A stretch of DNA of 49,815 nt from the NCBI GenBank assembly GCA_964443725.1, contig CAYUDP010000004.1, forward strand, positions 1 to 49,815. The letters are read 5' to 3'. Under the pieces are notes generated by a model. That model was given only the letters and a program-made list of their open reading frames with translations, did no database searches and was not told the origin of the DNA. Origin of the DNA: CAYUDP01 sp964443725 (GTDB lineage Bacteria; Patescibacteriota; Minisyncoccia; Phycocordibacterales; JAKFXT01). Position numbers and translations under genes: made by a program. This document shows, in pieces, positions 22,588 to 30,937 of the stretch. The stretch's first letter is position 1. Each line of letters begins with the position of its first letter.

Positions 22588-24650
22588 ATGTCTAGTTTTG
22601 CGTATTTGGCATTTGACTGAATAAAGCTCTTTCGAGATGGGACATCGGTTCCCATGAGAACATCAAAGGCTTTGTCGGCGTCAGCAGTATCTTCTATTGT
22701 CACCCGTTTCAAGATTCTGTTGGCTGGGTTCATGGTTGTTTCCCACAATTCCTCCGGATTCATTTCTCCAAGACCTTTATATCTCTGGACCATAACTTTT
22801 GCCGTCTTTTTCGTTTTTGCTTTTTCGTCTTCCTCTTCTTCCGGCACCTCTTCACCCTCTGAAGCCTCCGCTTCATCTATTTCAACTGCCACTCCTCCAA
22901 AATTCTTCACAATTTTTTCTTTTTCCTCGTCCGAAAAAGCGTATGCACTTTCTTTTCCCTTCTTCACCTTGTAGAGTGGTGGTTGAGCAATATAGAGATA
23001 CCCACCATCGATTATCTGTCTGAAATGTCTATAGAAAAGAGTAAGTATCAAAGTTCTGATATGTGCCCCATCAACGTCAGCATCTGTGGCAATTATTATT
23101 TTGTGATATCGCAACTTACTAATATCAAATGTATCCCCAATCAATGTTCCCAATGCCAAGATAAGTGCCTTAATCTCCTGAGAAGCAAGCATCTTGTCGA
23201 GTCTCGCTCTCTCCACATTCAAAATTTTACCCTTAAGAGGTAATATAGCTTGAGTCTTTCTATCTCTTCCCTGTTTTGAAGAACCACCAGCAGAATCTCC
23301 CTCAACGATAAACACTTCTGATTCAGAAGCATCCCTACTTGAACAATCTGCAAGCTTACCAGGCAACGTAAGCCCCTCGAGGGCTCCTTTTCTCAATACA
23401 CTATCCTTTGCTGCCTTAGCAGCCTTTCTTGCCTTAAGGGCAAGTATTGCTTTGTTTATTATTGCTCTTGCATCATCAGGCTTTTCTTCCAAAAATGCAT
23501 TAAAACTATCATTGAAAACTTGAGCTACAGCACCCTGTGCTTCCACGCTTCCAAGTTTCGCTTTCGTCTGCCCCTCAAACTGGATATCGGGTCCCATCTT
23601 TATTGAAACAACTGCAGTCAAACCCTCTAACACATCATCTCCAGTAAGGTTATCCTCTGACTCTTTTAGAATATTATTTTTTCTAGCGTAGTTATTGAGG
23701 GCTCTCGTTAGTGCAGTCTTAAAACCTGTCACATGAGTTCCTCCCTCTAGGTTATAAATGTTGTTAGCAAAAGCAAGGAGTCTGGGTGTTATGTCATCCA
23801 CATACTGAAGCGCAACCTCAACATTGACCCCATCCTGCTCTTTCTCAACATAAAAGACTTCCCTATGTATGGGTTTTTGAAACTCGTTATAAAAACGAAC
23901 CATAGACTGCAATCCTCCCTCAAAATAAAAAGTAAATGTCGGTGCACTGAGATGAAGGTCGTGTAGCCAGAACTCATCATCTTTTATCTTTCCTTCATAT
24001 CCCCTTAAGTCCAAAACTTCAATTCTAAGTTTTTTGACCAAATAAGCTTGCTGACGCAAATGAGAAACAACTCTATTCCAATCATATTTTATTTCTTTGA
24101 AAATTTCTGTGTCAGCTTCAAACGTGACGATGGTGCCATTTTCCTTTGAAGCTCTAACCTTCTTGACGGCAGCCTTTTTTATACCCCTCGAATACTCCTG
24201 GTAGTAATACCCGCCATCGCGATGCACTTCGACTTTCATATAAACAGAAAGTGCATTTACAACTGAGGCTCCGACTCCATGTAGACCTCCGGATACCTTA
24301 TAGCCCTCCCCTCCGAATTTTCCTCCAGCGTGCAGAGTAGTCATAATAGTCTCTAGAGCAGAAACTTTTGTCTTCTTATGAATATCAACAGGAATGCCAC
24401 GTCCATTATCTGCAACTCTTATTCTATTTTGAGGCAAAAGTGCCACTTCAATACGATTGGCAAAACTGCCCATAGCCTCATCGCGAGAGTTATCAAATAT
24501 CTCCCAAATCAAATGATGCAGTCCATCAGGCCCAGTTGTACCAATATACATTCCGGGACGCTTACGTACTGGTTCAAGTCCCTCAAGAACGGTAATGTCC
24601 TCAGCACTATAATGATGTCCGCTTTTATCTTTTTCTTTTTTTGCTGGCAT
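22584..24650 (-). CDS. gyrB: DNA gyrase subunit B (type IIA topoisomerase ATPase subunit)
   Basis: The ATPase subunit of gyrase. The GHKL ATPase domain shows 'EIFDNSRDEAMG', 'VADNGRGIPVDIH' and 'GGLHGVGASVVNAL'. The transducer has 'QTKAKLGS'. The TOPRIM domain has 'VEGDSAGGSSKQGRDR' and 'IIATDADVDGAHIRTL'. The C-terminal 'QRYKGLGEMNPEELWETTM' is typical. ATG 24650 ('MPAKKEKDKSGHHYSAED') is chosen; the frame is open 92 codons further upstream, but that part is non-homologous and hydrophobic. It is 688 aa, with an acidic Glu-rich insertion before the final segment. ParE is the alternative, but GyrB is more likely. Confidence 0.94.
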   Translation of the reverse strand: MPAKKEKDKSGHHYSAEDITVLEGLEPVRKRPGMYIGTTGPDGLHHLIWEIFDNSRDEAMGSFANRIEVALLPQNRIRVADNGRGIPVDIHKKTKVSALETIMTTLHAGGKFGGEGYKVSGGLHGVGASVVNALSVYMKVEVHRDGGYYYQEYSRGIKKAAVKKVRASKENGTIVTFEADTEIFKEIKYDWNRVVSHLRQQAYLVKKLRIEVLDLRGYEGKIKDDEFWLHDLHLSAPTFTFYFEGGLQSMVRFYNEFQKPIHREVFYVEKEQDGVNVEVALQYVDDITPRLLAFANNIYNLEGGTHVTGFKTALTRALNNYARKNNILKESEDNLTGDDVLEGLTAVVSIKMGPDIQFEGQTKAKLGSVEAQGAVAQVFNDSFNAFLEEKPDDARAIINKAILALKARKAAKAAKDSVLRKGALEGLTLPGKLADCSSRDASESEVFIVEGDSAGGSSKQGRDRKTQAILPLKGKILNVERARLDKMLASQEIKALILALGTLIGDTFDISKLRYHKIIIATDADVDGAHIRTLILTLFYRHFRQIIDGGYLYIAQPPLYKVKKGKESAYAFSDEEKEKIVKNFGGVAVEIDEAEASEGEEVPEEEEDEKAKTKKTAKVMVQRYKGLGEMNPEELWETTMNPANRILKRVTIEDTADADKAFDVLMGTDVPSRKSFIQSNAKYAKLDI

Positions 24651-24793
24651 AAAATTAAAAAGCAACAATTTGCTTCTTTTTGACCCTTTTATTCTATCAA
24701 AAATCTGCACATTTTGGAATACAAAATAAATTAGAACATCATATAGTAATATCCATATCGTGTTGTTAATGCAATAAAATAATTGATAATCTC

Positions 24794-24822
24794 TTGACAT
24801 TAGATGCTTTTTCATGTTTAAT
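24794..24822 (+). promoter_or_regulatory. Promoter of cassette G
   Basis: Consensus TTGACA (24794-24799), 17-nt spacer, TTTAAT (24817-24822); leader of about 40 nt ending in the SD GGGAGG. Confidence 0.65.
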
Positions 24823-24870
24823 ACTAGACAGTCCGAGAAGTTCCACTTAAACCGACAAAAGGGAGGGAAG

Positions 24871-25041
24871 GTGAAACAAAAAAACCCCATGTGGGTAAAA
24901 GTCCTAGCAGTTGTGATGGCAATCATCGCGACTGCGATCGTAATCTACGACACATTTTATGCAGGCCACCCCGCGCCAATGCATGAAATGCGGGATCGGC
25001 TCCCAGCAAAGCCGACCGGTGTCAAAACCGTGTCAACCTAG
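24871..25041 (+). CDS. Small membrane protein, 56 aa (cassette G, first gene)
   Basis: GTG 24871 has GGGAGG (24861-24866) 4 nt upstream. The frame is open further upstream, but this SD and the promoter favour the short form. The product starts 'MKQKNPMWVKVLAVVMAI', has one transmembrane helix ('VLAVVMAIIATAIVIYDTFY') and a short outside tail ('HPAPMHEMRDRLPAKPTG'). Its TAG stop overlaps the AGGAG of the next gene, so the two are tightly linked. Function unknown; it may be a partner of the exported protein encoded next. Confidence 0.62.
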   Translation: MKQKNPMWVKVLAVVMAIIATAIVIYDTFYAGHPAPMHEMRDRLPAKPTGVKTVST

Positions 25042-25050
25042 GAGAAAAAA

Positions 25051-25599
25051 ATGACCAAAGAAATTTGGTTCAAGATTTTCGCTATCGCCATCGCGGCCGT
25101 GGTGATGTTCACCCACCCGAGGTTGTCTCTTGCCCAATCTGCGACTGTCCCAGTCGCAATCTGGACGAGGGGCGACGTGTCTCCCGGGGAAGAAAGGCTC
25201 GGGGCAATATTCAAGTATCAGAGGTCTGTCGGTTTCGCCAAGTGCGAGATCATCCTGAAAAAGGACGACTCCATGGTGAACCGAGTCGAGATAAGGGGAA
25301 GTGACGGTGTCCTGTCGAGTACCAATGTGTTCGACAAATACACCGTTCACATGGAGGAAGAGGATGGGGACATCCTTATCGTATCCATCCCCACCTACTC
25401 GGGGAAAATAGAAACATTCTCCCCCGCCTCCGGAAGCCCTCCGGAAAAAATCCTCCACAAAGATAGGGGTGGCGATCTCTTCAACCAGATCTGCGTCGTT
25501 GAGAAAACAATGCAGATCGGCCTGCCCGACGTCCTCGACATGTGGATGTCGGAAATATACGGGTCAAAGAAAAATTACAAGGAAAAGACCCGAATATAA
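25051..25599 (+). CDS. Exported 182-aa protein of unknown function (cassette G, second gene)
   Basis: AGGAG (25040-25044) lies 6 nt before ATG 25051. A signal peptide ('WFKIFAIAIAAVVMFTHP', cleavage near 'SLAQS') leads into a mature domain of about 150 residues rich in beta strands ('PVAIWTRGDVSPGEERLG', 'KYTVHMEEEDGDILIVSI'). It has two Cys ('FAKCEIILKK', 'NQICVVEKTM') that could pair outside the cell. It ends in a basic tail. Composition is GC-rich, unlike gyrB and pheT on either side. A 10-bp GC terminator follows. No family is recognised. Confidence 0.72.
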   Translation: MTKEIWFKIFAIAIAAVVMFTHPRLSLAQSATVPVAIWTRGDVSPGEERLGAIFKYQRSVGFAKCEIILKKDDSMVNRVEIRGSDGVLSSTNVFDKYTVHMEEEDGDILIVSIPTYSGKIETFSPASGSPPEKILHKDRGGDLFNQICVVEKTMQIGLPDVLDMWMSEIYGSKKNYKEKTRI

Positions 25600-25609
25600 G
25601 TCGTCATCG

Positions 25610-25641
25610 TCGGCGCGCCCCTGGCGCGCCGATTTGCTTTT
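25610..25641 (+). terminator. Rho-independent terminator of cassette G
   Basis: TCGGCGCGCC - CCT - GGCGCGCCGA followed by TTTGCTTTT. Confidence 0.88.
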
Positions 25642-25645
25642 ACAT

Positions 25646-25673
25646 TTGCTTAAATATTTTTTCGTGATACATT
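25646..25673 (+). promoter_or_regulatory. Possible promoter of cassette H
   Basis: TTGCTT (25646-25651), 16-nt spacer, TACATT (25668-25673), about 40 nt before the SD AAAGGAGA (25711-25718). Confidence 0.45.
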
Positions 25674-25723
25674 TCGCCCTGTTGCACAAACACGTGTGAC
25701 AGTTCTTTTGAAAGGAGATACGT

Positions 25724-25882
25724 ATGGAAAACCATACCTATCCGTCTTTCAGAGAAGACCCAGCGTTTTAGGATGACTGCCTACTCAATTACATCCGTTT
25801 CTTAGCTGAGACCGATCAACTTGAGTTAATGTCCACCAAAAAGCCGTCACTCTCTGATTATGACGGCACACCCGAGGATTAA
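25724..25882 (+). pseudogene. Small ORF interrupted by an in-frame TAG (cassette H)
   Basis: ATG 25724 follows GGAG by 6 nt. The frame reads 15 codons ('MENHTYPSFREDPAF'), a TAG at 25769-25771, then 36 further open codons ('DDCLLNYIRFLAETDQLE' and on) to TAA at 25880-25882. The downstream part reads like protein. Either a nonsense mutation broke a 52-aa gene, or the TAG is read through, or the real product is just a 15-aa peptide. RF1, encoded at 36027-36998, reads TAG as stop, so recoding is not the default view. A terminator follows at 25949. The rest of the gap to 25980 shows nothing else convincing. Confidence 0.45.
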
Positions 25883-25948
25883 TTCCTCGCACCTTCAAGG
25901 AGTTGCGCTTGAGCCGAATACCATGCTCGCCACTTCCCTTCTTGAAGC

Positions 25949-25982
25949 AAGCCCCGCGATACGCTGGGCTTTTGTGTTTTTT
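25949..25982 (+). terminator. Rho-independent terminator of cassette H
   Basis: AAGCCC-C-GCG-ATA-CGC-T-GGGCTT followed by TTGTGTTTTTT; it ends at the convergent peptidase stop. Confidence 0.75.
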
Positions 25983-26502
25983 AGCGACCAATGAAAATCG
26001 CCATTCTTCTCCAATCGGACAAAAATGTCGGTATGTCTACAAACCTACATTCTCCATATTCAACAGTAAGAGACTCTGGTTCATTAAAATAAAATCCTTT
26101 TAATTCACCATTTTCTCCCTTCTCATAACCCACGACAACCACCATGTGAAATTTATTCTCATTCAAAAATCTTTTAACACAAGAAGCAATAACTGGTTCA
26201 TTCTTATCTAAAGATAAGGCAATTTTCTCCAAACCCGAATCTATATCCATACCTTCTTCTCTGTGAGCATCAATTCCACTCCCCCTTGCAACTGATAAGA
26301 AATAATCATGTATCCACCCTGAGTTACTGTATCCACCAGCTTCCTTACCTTTAATACACATTTCACTAATCTCTTCGGTCTCTACACCATGGTAATCTAA
26401 AACCATCTTTAGACAACACATGCCACAAGCCCGAGGTATCCAAAAAGGATCCTTTATGTGCATATATTGAGAGTAAAAGGGTACTTTGATCTTCTTAGTC
26501 AT
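25981..26502 (-). CDS. C39-like (papain-fold) cysteine peptidase
   Basis: The Cys sits in 'IPRACGMCCLKMVLDYHGV' (C26), the position of the CGP(T/A) motif of Peptidase_C39-like proteins. The His is in 'NKFHMVVVVGYE' (H119), and 'FYFNEPES' (N140) provides the usual Asn/Asp, so the catalytic triad appears complete. It is 173 aa, with no signal peptide, hence probably cytoplasmic. ATG 26502 overlaps the pheT stop (TAATG), so it is translationally coupled to pheT. This is notable because PheT itself carries an inserted NlpC/P60 peptidase domain. The substrate is unknown. Confidence 0.85.
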   Translation of the reverse strand: MTKKIKVPFYSQYMHIKDPFWIPRACGMCCLKMVLDYHGVETEEISEMCIKGKEAGGYSNSGWIHDYFLSVARGSGIDAHREEGMDIDSGLEKIALSLDKNEPVIASCVKRFLNENKFHMVVVVGYEKGENGELKGFYFNEPESLTVEYGECRFVDIPTFLSDWRRMAIFIGR

Positions 26503-28856
26503 TACCTTATTTCAAAACCACTACTCTTAAGCGATGAACATATGTCATCCATATTCTTATTTACCTCCTCATCAGTCAAAGTTTTCTCTTTTGATTGAAA
26601 AACTAGATGATAGGCCAGAGAAACCTTGCCATCCTTTTCAAATTTATCAAAAAGATCACATCTTATAAGATCCTCTCCTCCATCTTTTCTTATTTGTTTT
26701 TCAACATCAGATTCGTTTACATTTGATAGAGTCCAAAAAGCAATATCTCTCAATATAAATGGAAAAACGGAAATACTTTTATAAACAACAGGGATCGATG
26801 TTAGGCTTACTTCTTTATCACTTTCTCTTAATTGCACTTTGGATATATTCGCACTATAGACACCATCTCCCTCATCGATAAGTTTTATACCCAAGTCTTC
26901 CATCTTACTTATCGCTAAACTCAGCCTTTCCTCGCTCTCTTTCTTTTCACTCTTCCCCTTTCTTGCCGGCAATGACAACAAAGAAAGAGATATGTGCTCA
27001 CTATCTAGGTCAGTAAAGACAGACCCGATTTCAAAGATACTAATAACCCCCATATTCAGAAGCGGAGCGTTATAGGAATTTAATTTATAACTCTTGATTA
27101 GGCCATCTTTGATGTTTTCTCGCATGAAAGACTTGTCATTTGCAATTGGGTTTGCAATCTCAACTTTACCTTTTTCAACCATTGCATAGGTATAAACTTC
27201 CGAAAAACCAATATTCACAAGTTCTCTACGTATAATCTGCGAAATAGAAAAAGTATCATTTTTGGGCACATCTCCAATCTTTTGCGGGACAACACTTTCA
27301 ATATGAGCTAATCCATATAGCCTCCCAACCTCCTCAATAAGATCCTCGGGCAATCTCAAGTCGAGCCGTTCAAAAGGTACCTCAATAATAAATCTCTCTT
27401 CATTATTTTTTAATATACGCCCGTAGCCAACAATATTTTTGAAATAATTACTTTCACTTATTTTTTCTTTCTTTACACCATTGTTTCCTTTTGAAGCATG
27501 CACCACTTCTCCATTACCAATATATATCCCAACATGATCAACTCCTTCCTTCACTTCAACCCCAGGCATAAACTCCTTTGACACATGATGCAATATCCCA
27601 AACTCATGAATACCAGTATTACTAAAGACCAAATCTAATTCTTTCAAGCCTCCTTCTAGGATGGATTCAGAATAGACCATTTGGTCAACTGTCATTCTTG
27701 GTATGGAAATACCAGCCTGTATAAAAGAATAAGAAACAAAAGATGAACAATCAAAAAAATCAGGTGCCTCTACACTTATTGAAGCTCCACTCTTATATGG
27801 TCTACCAATAAGAGCCTTTACTGTATTTTCTATCTGATCTTCTGGATTAACTTTGGCAAATTCAAAACCATAACGATTTAATATTCCCTCCAAATCACTA
27901 TTCTTAAGATTTGTACCCAGCAAACCATTAACTTCGCTTAGTGACACCCCGAGTCTATATGGTTTCTTTTTGGTTTTATATAAATCAACCAGACTATCTA
28001 CCTTGAAAGACTTATCATTGGCACATTCTGAAATAATTTTTATTGCCAAAGATACAGCATACATAGTCCACTCTGGAGAAATACCGTTTTCAAATCGAAC
28101 AGAGGCATCAGTTCTTAGGTTTAGTTTTTTGGAACTCTTCCTTATATTTTCTGGATTAAAATTCGCTGCTTCAAGCAAAATATTTTTTGTGTTTTCATCA
28201 ATACCAGCTTCCATTCCACCCTTTATGCCCGCAATACCTAAAATAGACCCATTATCATTACCATCAGATATAAGTATCATCCCCTCACCAAGAGTCCTCT
28301 CTTCTTTGTCCAGAGTAATAGTTTTTTCCCCATCTTTTGCCTCTCTCACAAGAATAAAGTTAGTGCCATCCTTTTTCTTCAGTTTATCAGCATCAAAAGC
28401 GTGCATCGGCTGACCAAGCTCAAACATCACATAATTTGTAATATCAACTATATTGTTTATAGATCGCCCACCCATACTTTCTATCTTCTCTTTGAGCCAA
28501 GATGGAGACTCCACGACTTTTATATTCTCGATAAGAGCCATAGTAAAACGAGGAACAAGCTTGGATTCCACTTCGACTTTGAGCTTAGGACTTTCGTGCG
28601 GTAATAAATTTTTCTCTATATTATCTTTTTCAATTTTTATATTCAAAATTGAACTTATTTCTTTTGCAATTCCCCTATGAGAGAGACAGTCGTGAGCCCT
28701 ATTTGGTAGCACTTTTACATCAAGAATATAATCTCCCGCCTGTTCAAAAACCTCTTCAATCTCAAAAGCATGCATAGTAAGCGCCTCAGCAACCTTATCT
28801 GCTGAAGGTAATTTGCCACTGAAATATTCATTTAACCATTTATGAGAAACTTTCAT
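26502..28856 (-). CDS. pheT: Phenylalanyl-tRNA synthetase beta subunit with an inserted NlpC/P60 domain
   Basis: ATG 28856 ('MKVSHKWLNEYFSGK') lies 1 nt after the pheS stop. Numbered from it (784 aa): the B1 part (1-75) continues straight into 'VLPNRAHDCLSHRGIAKEI' with no EMAP/OB tRNA-binding domain. The B3/B4 editing region follows ('NNIVDITNYVMFELGQPMHA', 'GIKGGMEAGIDE'), then the start of B5 ('LSEVNGLLGTNLKNSDLEGI'). At about 337-487 lies an extra domain: 'DFFDCSSFVSYSFIQAGI' (C370), 'DHVGIYIGNGEVVHASKG' (H441, H453), 'NIVGYGRIL', which is the NlpC/P60 pattern. B5 then resumes ('EVPFERLDLRLPEDLIEEVG'), followed by the core and a C-terminal FDX-ACB domain. The reading frame is continuous. 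Confidence 0.95.
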   Translation of the reverse strand: MKVSHKWLNEYFSGKLPSADKVAEALTMHAFEIEEVFEQAGDYILDVKVLPNRAHDCLSHRGIAKEISSILNIKIEKDNIEKNLLPHESPKLKVEVESKLVPRFTMALIENIKVVESPSWLKEKIESMGGRSINNIVDITNYVMFELGQPMHAFDADKLKKKDGTNFILVREAKDGEKTITLDKEERTLGEGMILISDGNDNGSILGIAGIKGGMEAGIDENTKNILLEAANFNPENIRKSSKKLNLRTDASVRFENGISPEWTMYAVSLAIKIISECANDKSFKVDSLVDLYKTKKKPYRLGVSLSEVNGLLGTNLKNSDLEGILNRYGFEFAKVNPEDQIENTVKALIGRPYKSGASISVEAPDFFDCSSFVSYSFIQAGISIPRMTVDQMVYSESILEGGLKELDLVFSNTGIHEFGILHHVSKEFMPGVEVKEGVDHVGIYIGNGEVVHASKGNNGVKKEKISESNYFKNIVGYGRILKNNEERFIIEVPFERLDLRLPEDLIEEVGRLYGLAHIESVVPQKIGDVPKNDTFSISQIIRRELVNIGFSEVYTYAMVEKGKVEIANPIANDKSFMRENIKDGLIKSYKLNSYNAPLLNMGVISIFEIGSVFTDLDSEHISLSLLSLPARKGKSEKKESEERLSLAISKMEDLGIKLIDEGDGVYSANISKVQLRESDKEVSLTSIPVVYKSISVFPFILRDIAFWTLSNVNESDVEKQIRKDGGEDLIRCDLFDKFEKDGKVSLAYHLVFQSKEKTLTDEEVNKNMDDICSSLKSSGFEIR

Positions 28857-28857
28857 A

Positions 28858-29598
28858 TTAAAATTGATCAACTAGCCTTAAATCCCCTTCGTATAAAAGT
28901 CTAACATCATCTATCCCATACTTGAGCATAGCGAGCCTATCTAATCCAGCTCCAAAAGCAAAACCAGAATATTTTTTTGGATGAATTTTTACAGCTTCAA
29001 GTACTTTCGGATGGACCATACCCGCCCCCATGATCTCGATATAACCAGTACCCTTACATACATTGCATCCACCACCAGAACATTTGAAACAAGTCATATC
29101 AACTTCAACCCCAGGTTCAACAAAAGGAAAATAGCTCGGCCTCAAACGAACACTGGTCTTTGCTCCAAAAAACTTTGTAAAAAACTCCTCCAGTGTTCCT
29201 TTCAAATGTCCCATAGAAACATTCTCACCCACCATCAATCCCTCGAGTTGGTAAAACTGAGCTTCATGAGTCGCATCTGTTGCTTCATGTCTATAAACTT
29301 TACCAGGGGCTATTATTCTTATTGGTGGTTCATGAGTCTCCATATATCTTATCTGCACCGGAGAAGTGTGTGTCCTAAGAAGTTTTTTACCTGAAAGAGG
29401 GTTTAACCAAAATGTATCCCACATATCTCTTGCTGGGTGGAAACTTGGAACGTTCAAAGCATCGAAATTATAAAATTCACTCTCTATTTCAGGACCCTGA
29501 GCAACAGCGAAACCCATCTCTCTAAAAATAGAATTTATATCAGAGAGTATAATACTTAGAGGATGAAGATGCCCCTTGTTTCCTGTTATTTTTTCCAT
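28858..29598 (-). CDS. pheS: Phenylalanyl-tRNA synthetase alpha subunit, short form
   Basis: The catalytic subunit charging tRNA-Phe. Class II motifs are clear: 'FYNFDALNVPSFHPARD', 'GKVYRHEATDATHEAQFYQ', 'MVGENVSMGHLKGTLEEFF' and 'GFAFGAGLDRLAMLKYG'. A zinc-finger-like 'CFKCSGGGCNVCKGTG' precedes motif 3, as in many bacteria. It is 246 aa against 330-350 typically. The N-terminal tRNA-binding coiled coil is missing; the protein starts just before 'HPLSIILSDINSIFREMGF'. TATAAT lies 8 nt before ATG 29598, so the short start is real and leaderless. It is the first gene of pheS-pheT-peptidase. Confidence 0.96.
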   Translation of the reverse strand: MEKITGNKGHLHPLSIILSDINSIFREMGFAVAQGPEIESEFYNFDALNVPSFHPARDMWDTFWLNPLSGKKLLRTHTSPVQIRYMETHEPPIRIIAPGKVYRHEATDATHEAQFYQLEGLMVGENVSMGHLKGTLEEFFTKFFGAKTSVRLRPSYFPFVEPGVEVDMTCFKCSGGGCNVCKGTGYIEIMGAGMVHPKVLEAVKIHPKKYSGFAFGAGLDRLAMLKYGIDDVRLLYEGDLRLVDQF

Positions 29599-29606
29599 AT
29601 TTATCG

Positions 29607-29635
29607 ATTATAGCCAAATACTTGACTTACGCCAA
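29607..29635 (-). promoter_or_regulatory. pheS promoter
   Basis: TTGGCG (29630-29635), 17-nt spacer, TATAAT (29607-29612), 8 nt before ATG. It is back to back with the divergent glycosyltransferase promoter. Confidence 0.75.
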
Positions 29636-29642
29636 TACGTCA

Positions 29643-29671
29643 TTGAAGCACTACGTTTTTCGTGTTAAATT
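29643..29671 (+). promoter_or_regulatory. Glycosyltransferase promoter
   Basis: TTGAAG (29643-29648), 17-nt spacer, TAAATT (29666-29671), 8 nt before ATG 29680. Confidence 0.65.
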
Positions 29672-29679
29672 AATCCCAT

Positions 29680-30927
29680 ATGTTGGCAGAAATGACCAGT
29701 ATGAGTTTTATCACCTACCCGCTTTTGTTTGTAGCCCTCTATTTTGAGGTTTTTCTGCTTTTGACCTTCATAGAAAATGTAAAAGAGGTCACAAATCCTA
29801 AACACAATGAAGACCCCCTTATCTATCCATCGGTCACCATAATGGTCCCTGTTTGGAACGAAGAAAAAACTGTACTTGGAACAATAGAATCATTACTTTC
29901 TCTAGATTATCCTAAGGAAAAGCTAAAAATATTTGTTATTGATGATGGGAGCAAAGACAACACTTGGAATGTAATACAAAAATACAAAGACCACGAAACC
30001 GTCTCTTTGTATCAAAAAGAAAACGGGGGTAAATTCACAGCTTTAAACTTGGGACTAAAAAACACCGATAGTGATCTTGTGGGATGCCTTGATGCTGATG
30101 CTTTTGTGGATAGCCAAGCCCTAAAGAGGATAGTAAAGAGATTTGAAAATAAAGAAATTATGGCCGTCACTCCATCGATAAAAATTCTCGACCCCAAAAA
30201 CCCGATAGAGTTGCTACAGAGAGCCGAATTCCATATTAGCGCCTTCATACGCTTCGTCTTCTCAGCTTTAAATAGTCAATATATCACCCCCGGACCATTT
30301 TCAATATTTAGAAAATCTGTTTTTGAAAAGATAGGCGGATATAAACACGCCCACAATACTGAGGATATGGAGATAGCCCTCAGAATGCAGAAGAATGGCA
30401 TGCGCATAGACAACGCCCACAATGCATATGTCTATACCTATGCCCAACCAACAGTTAAAAGGCTCTACAAACAGAGATTGAGATGGATACATGGGGGTAT
30501 GGAAAACCTTCTTGATTACAAAGAAATGGTATTTACAACTAAGTATGGGACGCTTTCAACTTTCATATTGCCAATAGTTTCAATAACCATTTTCGCCACA
30601 ATGTATTTCATATTCTTTATGGTAAAAGAGATAATAACCTTCTTGTACAATAAAGTTATTCTTGTAGAAACCATCGGATGGTCATCACTCATCCCTCACA
30701 AAATAGACTGGTTCTTTATGCAAACTGGAATGCTTGCAATTCTAAGCATATTCTTCGTATCTATGGTTGTGACTACAATGCTATCGGGAAGGCATATTGC
30801 AAACGATAAAGTCAAGATATCAAAAGACATGATTTTCTATATTCTTCTATATAGCCTCATATCACCATTTTGGTTTATAAAAGCGGCTTACAATACCCTA
30901 TTCTCCAAGAGAACATCTTGGAGATAA
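29680..30927 (+). CDS. Membrane-bound family 2 glycosyltransferase
   Basis: A processive-type GT2 enzyme similar in layout to poly-GlcNAc, cellulose or hyaluronan synthases. An N-terminal helix ('YPLLFVALYFEVFLLLTF') is followed by the GT-A domain with 'VPVWNEEKTVLGTIESL', 'VIDDGSKDNT', the metal-binding 'CLDADAFVDS', 'HNTEDMEIALRM' (catalytic acid region) and 'KQRLRWIHGG' (the QxxRW motif). At least three more helices follow ('FILPIVSITIFATMYFIFFM' and others). It is 415 aa. It probably builds a cell-surface polysaccharide from nucleotide sugars. The next gene starts 10 nt downstream. It is leaderless with no SD. Confidence 0.92.
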   Translation: MLAEMTSMSFITYPLLFVALYFEVFLLLTFIENVKEVTNPKHNEDPLIYPSVTIMVPVWNEEKTVLGTIESLLSLDYPKEKLKIFVIDDGSKDNTWNVIQKYKDHETVSLYQKENGGKFTALNLGLKNTDSDLVGCLDADAFVDSQALKRIVKRFENKEIMAVTPSIKILDPKNPIELLQRAEFHISAFIRFVFSALNSQYITPGPFSIFRKSVFEKIGGYKHAHNTEDMEIALRMQKNGMRIDNAHNAYVYTYAQPTVKRLYKQRLRWIHGGMENLLDYKEMVFTTKYGTLSTFILPIVSITIFATMYFIFFMVKEIITFLYNKVILVETIGWSSLIPHKIDWFFMQTGMLAILSIFFVSMVVTTMLSGRHIANDKVKISKDMIFYILLYSLISPFWFIKAAYNTLFSKRTSWR

Positions 30928-30937
30928 CAATAACTAT

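Noticed and set aside
25903..26103. Plus-strand ORF (TTG or ATG start) after AAGGAG, reading across the cassette H terminator
   Set aside because: It runs through a clear terminator and deep into the C39 peptidase gene on the other strand, so it is most likely a shadow.
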